Source: Oryzias latipes
Taxonomy: Eukaryota; Chordata; Actinopteri; Beloniformes; Adrianichthyidae
Assembly (NCBI RefSeq): GCF_002234675.1
Contig: NC_019869.2
Span: 11,332,015-11,396,014 of the forward strand
Reading direction: 5' to 3'
Length of the DNA stretch: 64,000 nt
Below, piece after piece: positions 13,104 to 26,511 of this stretch. The translations under genes were made by a program, and so were the position numbers. Within the stretch, counting starts at the first letter, position 1. Each line of letters opens with the position of its first letter. A model generated the notes under the pieces. The model was not told the origin of the DNA and did not search any database. It saw only the letters and a program-made list of their open reading frames with translations.

Positions 13104-15654
13104 TTTTTTCCAGAGCCAATTTTAAAGGTTCACTTTTTTAAATGTATTTATTTTCGTTTGTCAAAAGGGAAAAGGCCTCATGAGACAAAAAAATAGTATT
13201 ACTGAATCAAATATGTTTGTGCAGAAATATCTTCTGACATTTTTTTCTAAAATAACCAAAACATCTGGGACATTCCTCTTTTTAAAAGGCTTCTATTGAG
13301 CTGAACAGGAAGAAAGGGGCTAAACGATTTTTAAGGGATCCGGGGGCTCATTTAGGGGGCTGTGGGCCTTCCCAATACTCTGACAGGGTCGAGAGTATCA
13401 ATCCTCAAAATGCAAATTTTGCCCTGGTCCCTAAACATATCAAATGCAATTTATTCAAAGGAAATTCACCAATCAACCTCCCTAATAAAACGCAAGCCAC
13501 TCAATCTTGTTGCCCCCCCCCCGGTCCCAAACGCGAGGTCATCGCGCTTCCAGGGTTCACCTGGAGTGCACCGTGCAACATATGTAATGCAAAGCTATTC
13601 TGCCTTTTGTGTGGAGAGTCAAGATCCCTATTATAAAGCTGGCATCAGGCTCTGAGTGAACAGATGACTGAGACTTGTTCAGTGCGTAAACTTTTGACCC
13701 CAATTTTTCCTCCTCTTCTGCTGCTATCTCGCTCTCATCAGCCCCAGCCCGGAGAGATGTCTGCCATGCCTCCCCTTCCTCCCCACCATCACCTCTCCTC
13801 CACATGAGAAAAGTTGATTCTAACAACGTGTACATCTCTTTGTGCGACAATGATCGTTTTCACAAATTTGATAAGATGCCAGCAAAAAGATGCGATCGTC
13901 TTTTAGTGAGGTTTCCAAACACAGAAAAGAGAAATGGATCCAACCCAGGAGCGGCAGAACCATAAAATATGCAAATCACTCATTTAAGTCGGAGCAACCA
14001 AAAGAGTTTGTTGGAGAAAACAGTTTTTTTTTTCATCTGGTAGCGCTGTCTGTTCTAAAAGTGCTAGTATGTCCTGGGGTTCATTATTGCGCATCTTTTT
14101 TAATCCACAAAATACACATGAAGACGCACGCTGCTATCTGTTCACGTGCGCGTACTATTGCCTTTTTGCTGCAGTGACAGTGAACTTGGCCTAAAGCGAG
14201 CTCTGCTGGTGGCTCCGAGAGGATGCAGATTTATCTTGCTGCTGCGGCTGACCTCCCGATGAACCTGCGCAGCCTCCCTTCTCTATCTGCCGGCAATGCG
14301 CGGCACATGGGGCCCTGTCGAAACGTCTCCCTCTGAAATATTGGCAAAAGGGTTCCAGTTCCAACTATTTGCACACATGGAACATCCTGTTTCATTAGGG
14401 CTCAAACTTCATCCTAAAGGGTTGAATTCTGCTTGTTAGGATCGTTGATGAAAAATATCGTAAAGCAAAGATGCTCAAAATTCAAACCTGTTTGGCTATT
14501 TAGTGAGTTTTTTGATTAGAGAATAAATTTAAACCATTTCAAGATACACAAAAAAACACATCTGGATCTTGAATCAACTCAGATTTTCATTTTCCACCCA
14601 CCATTTGAACATTTTAACAGATAACTTTGGTGGTGGGTGTTTTTTTCCGTTAATTTTGATTCTAAAAATGTATTTAAAAAAGGAGAAATCCCTCGTCAAA
14701 ATAAAGCCATTACATTCAAAAAGTTTTTCCGATTTGGTTATCCTTTTACTATTCCAAAATATAACGTTAAAGAAATGTTCAGTTTTTTTTAAACCTTTTT
14801 GTGCGCATTTGGGTTGAAAAAGGATGCGCATAGACAAAACGTCTCCTGGTGTAACGCTAGCAAATATGCTAAGAGATATTACAAACGTTTCTGGACAAAT
14901 ATTTTTGCACAACTTATGCCTTTGTCCACTCGCGCTTTTGTTACCTATGTCCGCTGGTGGCCGGCTTTGCCCCTGGCCGCGCGGACAAGAGGTCACCACA
15001 AAGCGAGAGTGAGTTTTTGAGATGTCATTTGAACTTTTCAACCTCAAACACAATAAGACTGGCTCGACACAAAAGGGAATTCCTTTCAAACATTTCCCTT
15101 CTGCTGTTTCATCCGTGTTGTGTTTACTCGACACTGTTTACAGCCAACCCCGAAATCCACAGCCTTTCACCCACAGCCAACTCACAGCCAACATGTGCAG
15201 CGCGCGACAAAGCTACTGCCAACTTTATCCGCGCCTGAAAAGTCGCTGACAATCACTAAACAATCCCTTCTTGCGGTCTGCAGATCTGCAGGCCTGTGGC
15301 AACGCGCATCTTCTCCCACACTCCAAGCAACTTTTTGCCTCATGCTCTGTGAACTCTCCAATGTAATAAAACGACAAGTTTGCGGGGGTGGAAATGGACA
15401 CAGAGATAATTATCCAACATGTAAAAATGGATTATGAGTTACACCACAGATGGAAGAGAGCCAGTTACGCAGGGAAGGAAGCAATTAAATAGCCACGAGC
15501 CGAACCCAACCCTGTGCAACATCTGCCCAGACCAGTATGCAGCACTCCACAACTGACAAATTAGTATAATAGACTAATAGGGACGGATAGATGGAGCGAG
15601 TACAATAATACGACTGTTTAACACGGGATAGCTGTTCCCAGGCTACCGACCAAT

Positions 15655-15895
15655 CTGCAGAAACTCACCCAGGGACGCGCTCCCCATCCTACAAAGCGTC
15701 CGGTCCACGCTGGCGCAGCTTGCGCCACGAAAAAAAGCTCTGAACCGGTCAAGTATCGCTTCCAGCGTGCAAAGGGAGACTCAGACGAAGCTTCGCCTTC
15801 CGTGCGATTATATGTTATGTGCAATATACTGTCAACTCCCCAAAACCATAAAACTTACTTTAATGGCTACCACGTGACCGTTTATGGCCAGTGAG
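15655..15895 (-). promoter_or_regulatory. Promoter-like element with possible non-coding first exon
   Basis: Read on the minus strand this block carries CCATAAACGG (plus TTTATGG at 15881-15887), CACGTG at 15871-15876 and CCATTAAAG. About 160 bp of GC-richer sequence follows and ends CTGG|GTGAGT near 15666-15672, a near-consensus splice donor. There is no Hox coding sequence nearby: hoxa4a starts 6.4 kb away. It could be a distal promoter and non-coding first exon for hoxa4a or hoxa3a transcripts; distal Hox promoters of this kind are known in mammals. The exon itself is inference. Confidence 0.4.
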
Positions 15896-16224
15896 CCTAT
15901 CTGGCCGGTCTCCGGATGATTTTTACGATCTAATTCATAGACAAAACCCCCATTCATTTAGCACCTAAATGTCAGGGAGCCAGAATCAACCCCTTAATAA
16001 AGTTTACAGCCAGAAAAGTCGAGCTGATTCTTCGAGAACATAGGACACGAGTCTGCTTGGGGACGCACGGCCCTCGAAGCCTTACACGCACACAGGGCAA
16101 GGTGAGTCAAAGCATGATTCCAAGTGAAACCTGTTGATTTAACTTAAGAAATTAGAAATTTTTGAAACACCAAAACAACAACAAAACTTTACAAAAACTC
16201 ACAATGAAGTTTTCATTCCAGTAA

Positions 16225-17079
16225 AAACTTTATTATCGCGGCCATCACAGCCATTTTTACCAAGACCATCTTTATTCTTATAGCATATTTTGACTTCCAG
16301 TCTTTAAGAGGGAACAAAAATAATAACATTTCCAAAAAAGCTTGGCACGATGAAGTTTTACACACAGGCACAGGGATTTACCGTGGGACCGTCCACACAG
16401 AAAACAGCGAGACAAAAGCACGTTTCTTTACTAAGATGCTGCGCCCAGGTGAACACCTCAAACACAAAGCTGCTGGGAAAACAAAGAAAAACAAGGCACA
16501 GCTACTGTACACACAAGGGTGAGGCGGCATGCACCTCTGCCCACACATGTGCTCACAGCGACTACCACACAAAGGCTTTTTTATGCTGGTTCTACATCTG
16601 GAAGCTGATTTTTGTACAATACATCAAACCAATAAATACACACATTTTTACAGTAAATACAGAGAAATCCAGGCTGAACGCAAACCTTCTGGCGAGCTTG
16701 CTTTGTCACAGAAATATCTGCAATAGTTTGCACCACTTTCATCGCTTTTTCTTTTATTTTCCAGCCTGGACAAAAACAATAATTTAAAAAAAACATGTAT
16801 TTCCACGTATTCTTTTTTTCCCCTAAAACTAGACAATACTGTACAGAATCCACATAAGCATTAACTCGATGAAGGGTTAAAGAAAATTATATTTAGGAAT
16901 ATAATGGAGACTTTTTCTGGACATGGAGAAGTTGGGGTGCCCCCTGCCCCGGCTGCACAGTCAACAAGTCTTTTTTTTCCTCAAAAGTGAAAGAAGGGTT
17001 GATATGGCAATTTCTGTTTTTAATTTTTTTTTTTTTTGCATTTATTTTTTGTACGTGCTCTTCATTATCTGGAGGGAGA
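16225..17079 (-). other. Predicted hoxa5a 3' UTR
   Basis: Non-coding sequence from the hoxa5a stop to tandem minus-strand AATAAA signals (plus TTTATT at 16271-16276 and 16229-16234). Earlier possible signals are at 17041-17046 and 16753-16758, so alternative polyadenylation is possible. A plus-strand T run lies at about 17022-17038. Confidence 0.5.
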
Positions 17080-18465
<1,386 letters not shown>

Positions 18466-18720
18466 TTGTTGACAGTTCCTCCGTTTGTAGCTTTTGTTGC
18501 TTTTATGATTATTGTTGTGGAAAGCAAACAGCATAAACCTGCGCTCTTGATTTGTGGCTCTTATGGCTTAGTGCGTCCTATAGCACCCTTGCACAATTTA
18601 TGATGAATTATGGAAATGAGTGGGACATGGACTTGATTCTCTCTTACGTAGGCACCCAAATATGGGGTACGGCGGGGAATCACGTGCTTTTGTTGACCAG
18701 TCGTAAATCCTGCTCGGTGA
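18466..18720 (-). promoter_or_regulatory. hoxa5a upstream region with Hox/Cdx-type sites
   Basis: Upstream of the hoxa5a ATG, the plus strand near 18598-18615 reads TTTATGATGAATTATGG, which packs Cdx/Hox-like TTTATG and TTATGG sites. A CACGTG E-box lies at about 18680. No CCAAT box or clear TATA box is visible. This is a plausible promoter or auto-regulatory region. Confidence 0.4.
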
Positions 18721-19798
18721 CCTCCAGAGGTAAACTCGCGCACGCAGGAAATACTGGGTGGGATGTAAGGGGCGCGCGCCTCTCCGCGCTCTGGGCTAAG
18801 GCGAGCGAGAAGGCAGGGCTTTGCTGTTTTGAATTGTCGCGCTGCGCCATCCTCTGGCGCAACTGTTGCACTGCCTGTCTGCGGCGTTTCCAGAGGCGTG
18901 AGCTCCACACGGGGTTATTCGGAGGTTAACGATCATTGCGGCAAAAAAGGCTCCCTAACAATACAACAAGTGACACGCTGCGAGCGCAATCTTTGCAGTG
19001 ATAGTGCGCAGAAATAACACAATCAGAATGTGTTATGCACGTTGAGATGTGCAGCGGGAGTAAATATCTTTGCAGATAATAGAATACAATCCAATTCAGA
19101 ACAGCTCTGTGCAGTTTTTATATGTTTTCCTTAAAATGATTGTTTTTAAAGTAAATAACTGTGCGTATCGAAGACAAAAGACTCAGTTTAAAGAAGGAAG
19201 AAAGCAGGAAAATGTACATTATTATCGGGCAAGCCAACAACGTTTCGTCCAGGGCCTGTCTTTAAAGCCACTTGAAAATGTATTTTATTCATATGCGCGC
19301 TATGAAGCAACTACCGCTGTAAGCGTGTTAAAACTTAACGATCAAAAACTGCGGGAGTGTGGATGAAAGTTTTTGCGCCTCTTTTGCATAAAGCGATGAA
19401 GATTAGGTTCAGTTTAATGGCAACAGTTCAGTCAAAATGGCTTGAAACACAAATCTGATTAAGCTGCCTTTTGTAATGTTTGCTTGAATGATGCCAGTCT
19501 GAGACATAAAAGACGTAAAATGTATCACATTTTTATTATGCGCAAAAGCAGATCATTCACAAAGGAAATGTTAAAAACATACCAATAGAGAAAGTAACAA
19601 TACTGTAATCATATACGATTATTCAGAAGAAAGAAATCGCTGGCTTAAATTGGAATTTTTTGACATAAAAAGACACAAAAAACATCAGATGTTTCATCTT
19701 GAAATTTTTGACATTTTTTTTTGAAAAAAGGGGATCCTTGTCGATCTAATTTTTCAATGGAAACAATATGAAAGTGATGATAAAGTTATGATTAAAAA

Positions 19799-19853
19799 AT
19801 CACATAAAAGCAAAATCAAGATGGAAACCACCTTCATTTTGCTTTTATGTGAT
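19799..19853. repeat. Perfect 18-bp inverted repeat (hairpin)
   Basis: Arms at 19799-19816 and 19836-19853 are exact reverse complements, separated by 19 nt. Partial complementarity continues outward. The arms are AT-rich (ATCACATAAAAGCAAAAT). It could be a small MITE remnant, a structured RNA element or chance. Confidence 0.85.
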
Positions 19854-21294
19854 ATCATTTTTGTATGATCTTTTATTAGCCTTAGAAGCGTTCCAAAATT
19901 TCACACATTTTAAATTACACGCTACTGTTGTACACATTTACCCAACAAAAGAATTACAAACAAAAATTCTTAATTATTCTCTTTGATTGAATAACAACGC
20001 AGGACAACAACCAGAAGATAAAGCGCAGGCGTAAAGCCTCTATAATGTCCCGGCACAGCGGCTGTTCATTTGTTTTTTCTTGTCGTGGAATTTTTATGGC
20101 ACCTATAGTCTCTGGAAGGCAGAGACTTGTCCTCTGGTTCCCCTCTACGCGGCCTTTCCCCCCAGAGCTGTTCATTTTCTCTGCACAATTTAGCTCTTGC
20201 AACACCGAGACTCGATCCAGCAGACAGATTGTTGATTCTGACCCAGGTGTGCGCTCCTGCGTGGAGGTCACCGATGCCCGGAAGGTGTTGCGTTTCGTGC
20301 AGCATGATTGCAGTGGAAGAAGGGAGAGCTGTGCACGGTCTCTGCTGGTCAGACTTTCGTCCAGCAGCTGATTTACGGCCGGCCAATGGCAACAAAGTTC
20401 CCACGAAAATTGAAACGCAAGAAAAGACTTGAGTGCGCCCCGGTGTCTGACAGAGAGGGAGGAAAAGAAGGGGGGGGGGGCACTTTTAGAGAGGAAAAGG
20501 AGGGCGGAACACTGGAGGCCCCCAACTCTGCTGCAAATTAGTCACGGACAATAAAGATAGAATTTTATAATAATTAACGAGGAATCTGCTTGCGCATTTA
20601 AATGAAATAAGAAAAATAAAACCTGTTGTCTAATCTTTAGGGGTAACATTTGTATTTTGAAAAACAGTATCGTAATAAAATAAAAATCTGTTCAAATATA
20701 TATCGACCAAATACCGTTTCCTGTTTTTTTATAGAATCCATATGCTGGAGATTCTTCAAGGATAACTTGTTAATTTGCTTTTTCCCTATAATTTTTCAGT
20801 TACTAATAAAGTGGTATTAAAGGTTGTGTTTTTTATTTAATACAAAATAAAAACCAAGACTGCATCAAAATCAATCACATTGAGATAAATTACTGCATTA
20901 GAATGATATAAAAATAAATAAATAAAAACTAACAATATTTTTGTTAAAGGAATGAACAGAGTTGTGACTACGTAAAAACAAAAGAGCTCCTTCACGTTTT
21001 GGTCGTGATTTATTGTGAAGAAACCGACACTTTCAAACCTTTCAAATGCACTGTTTTAGCCCCCCAAATCAGAACCAAAATCTCCCACCAAGACAGAAAA
21101 GATAAAGCAAAAAGAAAGCAATCTGCATTGCCACAATGAGTATCTCAACACAAACTGAAGACGTCTCTTTTCTATACATAGATGAGATTCCCATCAAAAT
21201 GCAAGCCAGAAAACACACACGTGCGCGTGCACAAACACAGGTCCACTAGTTGTGTCCAATTTCAGATAAAAGCAGCTGTGGGGCTCAAGCTTCT

Positions 21295-21308
21295 CCACAA
21301 GAGGGCGA
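21295..21308 (+). promoter_or_regulatory. CTCF-like site between hoxa5a and hoxa7a
   Basis: CCACAAGAGGGCGA matches the CTCF core consensus CCASYAGRKGGCRS at 12 of 14 positions. CTCF-bound boundaries lie near Hoxa5/Hoxa6 and Hoxa7 in mouse. Occupancy is inferred, not seen. Confidence 0.45.
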
Positions 21309-21409
21309 CAAAGAGCGCTTGTTTTGGTTCTTCACTGGATATTCCTCTTTAAAGATAAACAGCCAACAATCACACACCACACGTCATCAAATAAATCCAA
21401 TATAAAAAC

Positions 21410-21431
21410 ATATATATATCTATATATCTAT

Positions 21432-21462
<31 letters not shown>

Positions 21463-21482
21463 TTATATATATATATATATAA
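21410..21482. repeat. Imperfect TATATC/TA microsatellite
   Basis: About 70 bp of TATATC and TATA units in AT-rich DNA. Confidence 0.9.
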
Positions 21483-21649
21483 TGACAACGTCAAATTTAT
21501 TTTTACATGTAAATAAAACACGACTCATTTGTCAAATGGATGCAGGATTTCAACATTATAGCACACAAACAGATCCTTATGAATAAAGACTTATTTTCCG
21601 ACTCTGTCGGCTCAGAGTGGAGCAATCATGCCATGGACACAGAAGCTGT

Positions 21650-22200
21650 GGGGGTCCTACCTCGTCAGCATGTCTGTGCGTAAACAGGAGGAGGTGAAGG
21701 GGAGGGGAGGGCATGGGGCAGGTGCAGACCGTCCATGACGGAGGAAAGTCTCCAGACGATTCCTTCAGTCAGTAAACGGGGCCCATGAGGGTCAGCGACG
21801 AACACTAGTTCCTTCCACACACCCTGCCAGAAGTCTGGAATAATCCTTTCACCTTCCGCTTGGAGCTCCTGCATCGTTCAATCCGAATAAAAAGAACAAA
21901 AGGTGGAGAACATATGCGCGTGTGGTTAAGAAGAGGATCGTGGAAAGCTGGGTCTCTTAGATGACAGGCAGCTCTTTTCCGCTATTGGAAATTAAATATA
22001 TATATATATATATAAAAGTTCATGTTCACGGGTCCCTCCCACGTGATGCGCTGTGGCCAATAGGCAGCCGAGGCGCGTCGTAAAGTTGGACCGCTACGTT
22101 GTAAATTTTCATAAACAACAACGGATTTATGACCCGGTGCTGGGGAGAGGGAGAAAGGGGGAGGGAGAAGGGAGGGGTGAGGCGCCATCTTGCTGAGACT
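21650..22200 (-). promoter_or_regulatory. Promoter-like block between hoxa5a and hoxa7a
   Basis: On the minus strand, in order: a CAAGATGGCG YY1-like site (about 22185-22195), CATAAATCCG, TTTACGA (TCGTAAA on plus, 22078-22084), ATTGG at 22057-22061 (CCAAT on plus), CACGTG at 22040-22045, a TATATA tract ending near 21996, and a minus-strand CCAAT near 21982-21986. Downstream, a GC-richer stretch ends in a possible donor GACGAG|GTAGGA near 21.66 kb. This is the layout expected of a Hox promoter, but no Hox exon follows. It could be the surviving promoter of the lost hoxa6 or a distal hoxa5a promoter. Confidence 0.5.
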
Positions 22201-22565
22201 CAGGGGGGGAAAGCTCAGCAATCATCTGCAGCTTGTCCCATCTCGCATCCTCATAGCTGACATTCTTCCACTGCGCCGATTCCAATGCGCTCCTGAGCGC
22301 AGAAAAAGTTAACATTAACTAGTTTCTTGAAGCAAAATGTTTTTTAGGATTTTATTAATACGTTTATGGTTAAGGCAAATGTTTATTCTTAAGTGATTTT
22401 ATCCAAAGAATAAATGATTGTGCGAAGCTTTAAAGAATTCCTGCGCCAGTTCCAATGCTTTCTGCAATTCGTTTTCACTACAAATCTTTTTCTTTTGGCT
22501 CAAATGTATCTAGTTTTTACACAATATTTGGTATAATAAAACATAAATGAAATTACAGTTAATAC

Positions 22566-24439
<1,874 letters not shown>

Positions 24440-24620
24440 ATTTTTTCCTCTCAGATTTGTTGGCCCAGAATCCCCAGTGTCGTTTTTACGAGGTAGTGTG
24501 ATATATTACAGCAATACACCCTAGATTTACACCAAACCCCATTTTCCTCTGGACCAAAGAACTTCCCCATGTGACTTCGGCCTGTTCACTCTCATCCAAT
24601 CAGCGCAGGCGTCGCTTTCA
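24440..24620 (-). promoter_or_regulatory. hoxa7a proximal promoter region
   Basis: Directly upstream of the ATG. Contains a plus-strand CCAAT box at 24596-24600 and a CATGTGAC variant of the E-box seen at neighbouring Hox promoters. No TATA box is clear. Confidence 0.4.
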
Positions 24621-25749
24621 TTGTAGAGCCGGGTTTCAGTTGGATTAACACTTCACACGTAGACACATTTAGATACACACAGGAAAGAGAAATCCCCATG
24701 TTGGAGGAAAATTAATGAACACAAAGGACATGTTTATGTCAGACTTTCCTGAATTTATGCCAAAAAATAAAAATAATTAAACCCGTATTACATATATTTT
24801 TTAAACTCTTATAACACGAGGAAATACCAGCGACTCAAGTCTGACTGCTCATAAAAACTGCATAATGAGTCTCATCAAACATGTTTGAACATGATCAAAT
24901 ATTGACAGGAAACTTTTATAACAAGACAAAAAATCCTGAAAACATTTAGGACAGACAGACGCATATTTTAGATAAAAACAAAACAAAGTTTTATTTAAAA
25001 AACAACTCATTGGAATATTAGCCCAAAAAAGCTTTTCTTTTTCCCTTAAAATCCAGATAGCAACAAATTCTATGTTCAATATTTTATTTATGTAACTTAA
25101 TAACTTTGGAAGTCAGTACCTTTCTGACGTGGTTTATTTCTGTCATTTTCTTTTGTTTTTTTATTTCATTTTAGGTTTGTTTTGTTTTGTTTGTGTGTGT
25201 GTATGTCCAAGACTTTCTTTTATTACATTTTGTATTTATGGATTTGATAGTAAATATATGAGAATTAAAATGACAACTGTAAAAATAAAAGCAACAATAA
25301 TGAAAACAATTATATTATAAATAAAGTTTAATTATTACTTTGATGACAATGCAGATGCATTTGAAATTCACTCAAAAAAACACTAACAGAAATTTAAAAC
25401 AAAAAATAATTATTACATTGTTTGAAGAGGCTAAACGTAGCAAAAAAAAACAAACAAAGCTTCACAGTGCGAAATTAAACATACATTTAAAAAAAAGAAT
25501 AAATACTGTAGTTGACGTCCAAACGTCCAGCTGAAGTGTGTTTAGAAATGCTGGGTGAAAAAAGATGAGTAGGAATATGATGCAAGCATAAACTTGTTAA
25601 CACTGCTGAACACATTTAAAAAATTTTAAAGATTAAAATCACGATAATTAAAAGGTGAAAAAAGGGCATATTTTTAACTCCAACTCAAACATTAAATATC
25701 AATTCAAATAGAGTTTTGTTTTAAAACACAAAAATAAAAAATAAGAACT

Positions 25750-25925
25750 AACTGAAAATATTCACTATTTACCAAGAGTAACACTGGATTCTAAATGCAG
25801 TTACGTTTTGAAGGCATAAAATTATAGCTCAACATACTTTTGCTTTTTTTTTAAATCGTTTTCACATAATCCTAATGTAGATTCAGACAAAGAAGTAACA
25901 AGGTCCTTTGAAGCTGTGCCTTTCA
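25750..25925. repeat. Diverged direct copy of hoxa9a 3' UTR sequence
   Basis: This block aligns in the same orientation with 28303-28512. Shared landmarks in order are CTGAAAATATT, GCATAAAA then TATAGCTCAACAT, CTTTTGCTTTTTTTT, TCACATAATC and GTCCTTTGRAGCTGTGC. The best 35 bp differ at about two positions. No homeobox is found beside this copy. Confidence 0.75.
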
Positions 25926-26497
25926 AAGATTAAAACATTATGTTGGAAATCAAATATGAAAAAGAAACATTTATAGAAAGCAAAAACGCCCAAAAAATAT
26001 TATTTCCTAAATGAGTTCTTTTTAACTAAGCTGCCAAATTGTGCTATTATTTTTCATAAAACCATTGTAAGGACTTATCCTTTTTTTCCATTTCAAGCAT
26101 AAATAAATGCGTATGAACTGTAAGACTATAAAGTCGGGACAGACCACACATGATACTTTGGATTCTTGAATGATCTAGGATTTAAAAAGATGCAGCCACA
26201 GGCAAATTCTAATTGAAGTTTTTGCAGTTTTGCCATTACACAAATATTGTTTGAAATACACTGCCTTAGGTTGGCTGTAAAATAATTGTAGGACATTCTA
26301 AAAAAAGATCAGACACCGAAGAATGTTTTTGATGTTTTAGCAGAGCAGCGATCCTCCAGCAGCATGTCATGTTTTCTTTCCTGCAGAGCTGAAAGATCAC
26401 CGAGTCGTTTTTGCACCGAGACTGTAAAAACGGTGTGAAATTATTCTCTTTGACCCAAAATGTGACTTCAGTTTGTTGACTGTGTTGTGGAACAGTA

Positions 26498-26511
26498 CCG
26501 CCACCGTCTGG
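26498..26511 (-). promoter_or_regulatory. CTCF-like site between hoxa7a and hoxa9a
   Basis: On the minus strand CCAGACGGTGGCGG matches CCASYAGRKGGCRS at 12 of 14 positions. A CTCF boundary between Hoxa7 and Hoxa9 is known in mammals, so the position is suggestive. Binding is not shown. Confidence 0.35.

Larger units (their letters stand above)
18721..22560. other. hoxa7a-hoxa5a intergenic region, site of the missing hoxa6
   Basis: No hoxa6 exon or homeobox remnant is visible on either strand; loss of hoxa6 from HoxAa is known for teleosts. The interval holds CTCF-like sites at about 18.85 and 21.3 kb, a hairpin at 19.8 kb, a TATATC microsatellite and the promoter-like block at 22 kb. The AT-rich stretch at 19.4-21.0 kb otherwise shows nothing recognisable. 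Confidence 0.6.

Noticed and set aside
14574-15134. 186-codon minus-strand open frame
   Set aside because: Low-complexity lysine/phenylalanine-rich C-terminal half from AT-rich DNA; no known motif.
18466-18534. 23-residue N-terminal extension of Hox-A5a
   Set aside because: MSSYFVNSF is the conserved family start; the upstream lysine/asparagine-rich extension is not found in Hox5 proteins.
21665-21874. Minus-strand open frame in the position expected for hoxa6
   Set aside because: The 69-residue peptide has no MSSYF start, YPWM or homeodomain; it is not a hoxa6 remnant. It may be part of a non-coding exon.
24489-24497. GAGGTAGT giving a let-7/miR-196 seed match on the minus strand
   Set aside because: It lies upstream of the hoxa7a start codon, not in a UTR, so it is not a plausible target site.
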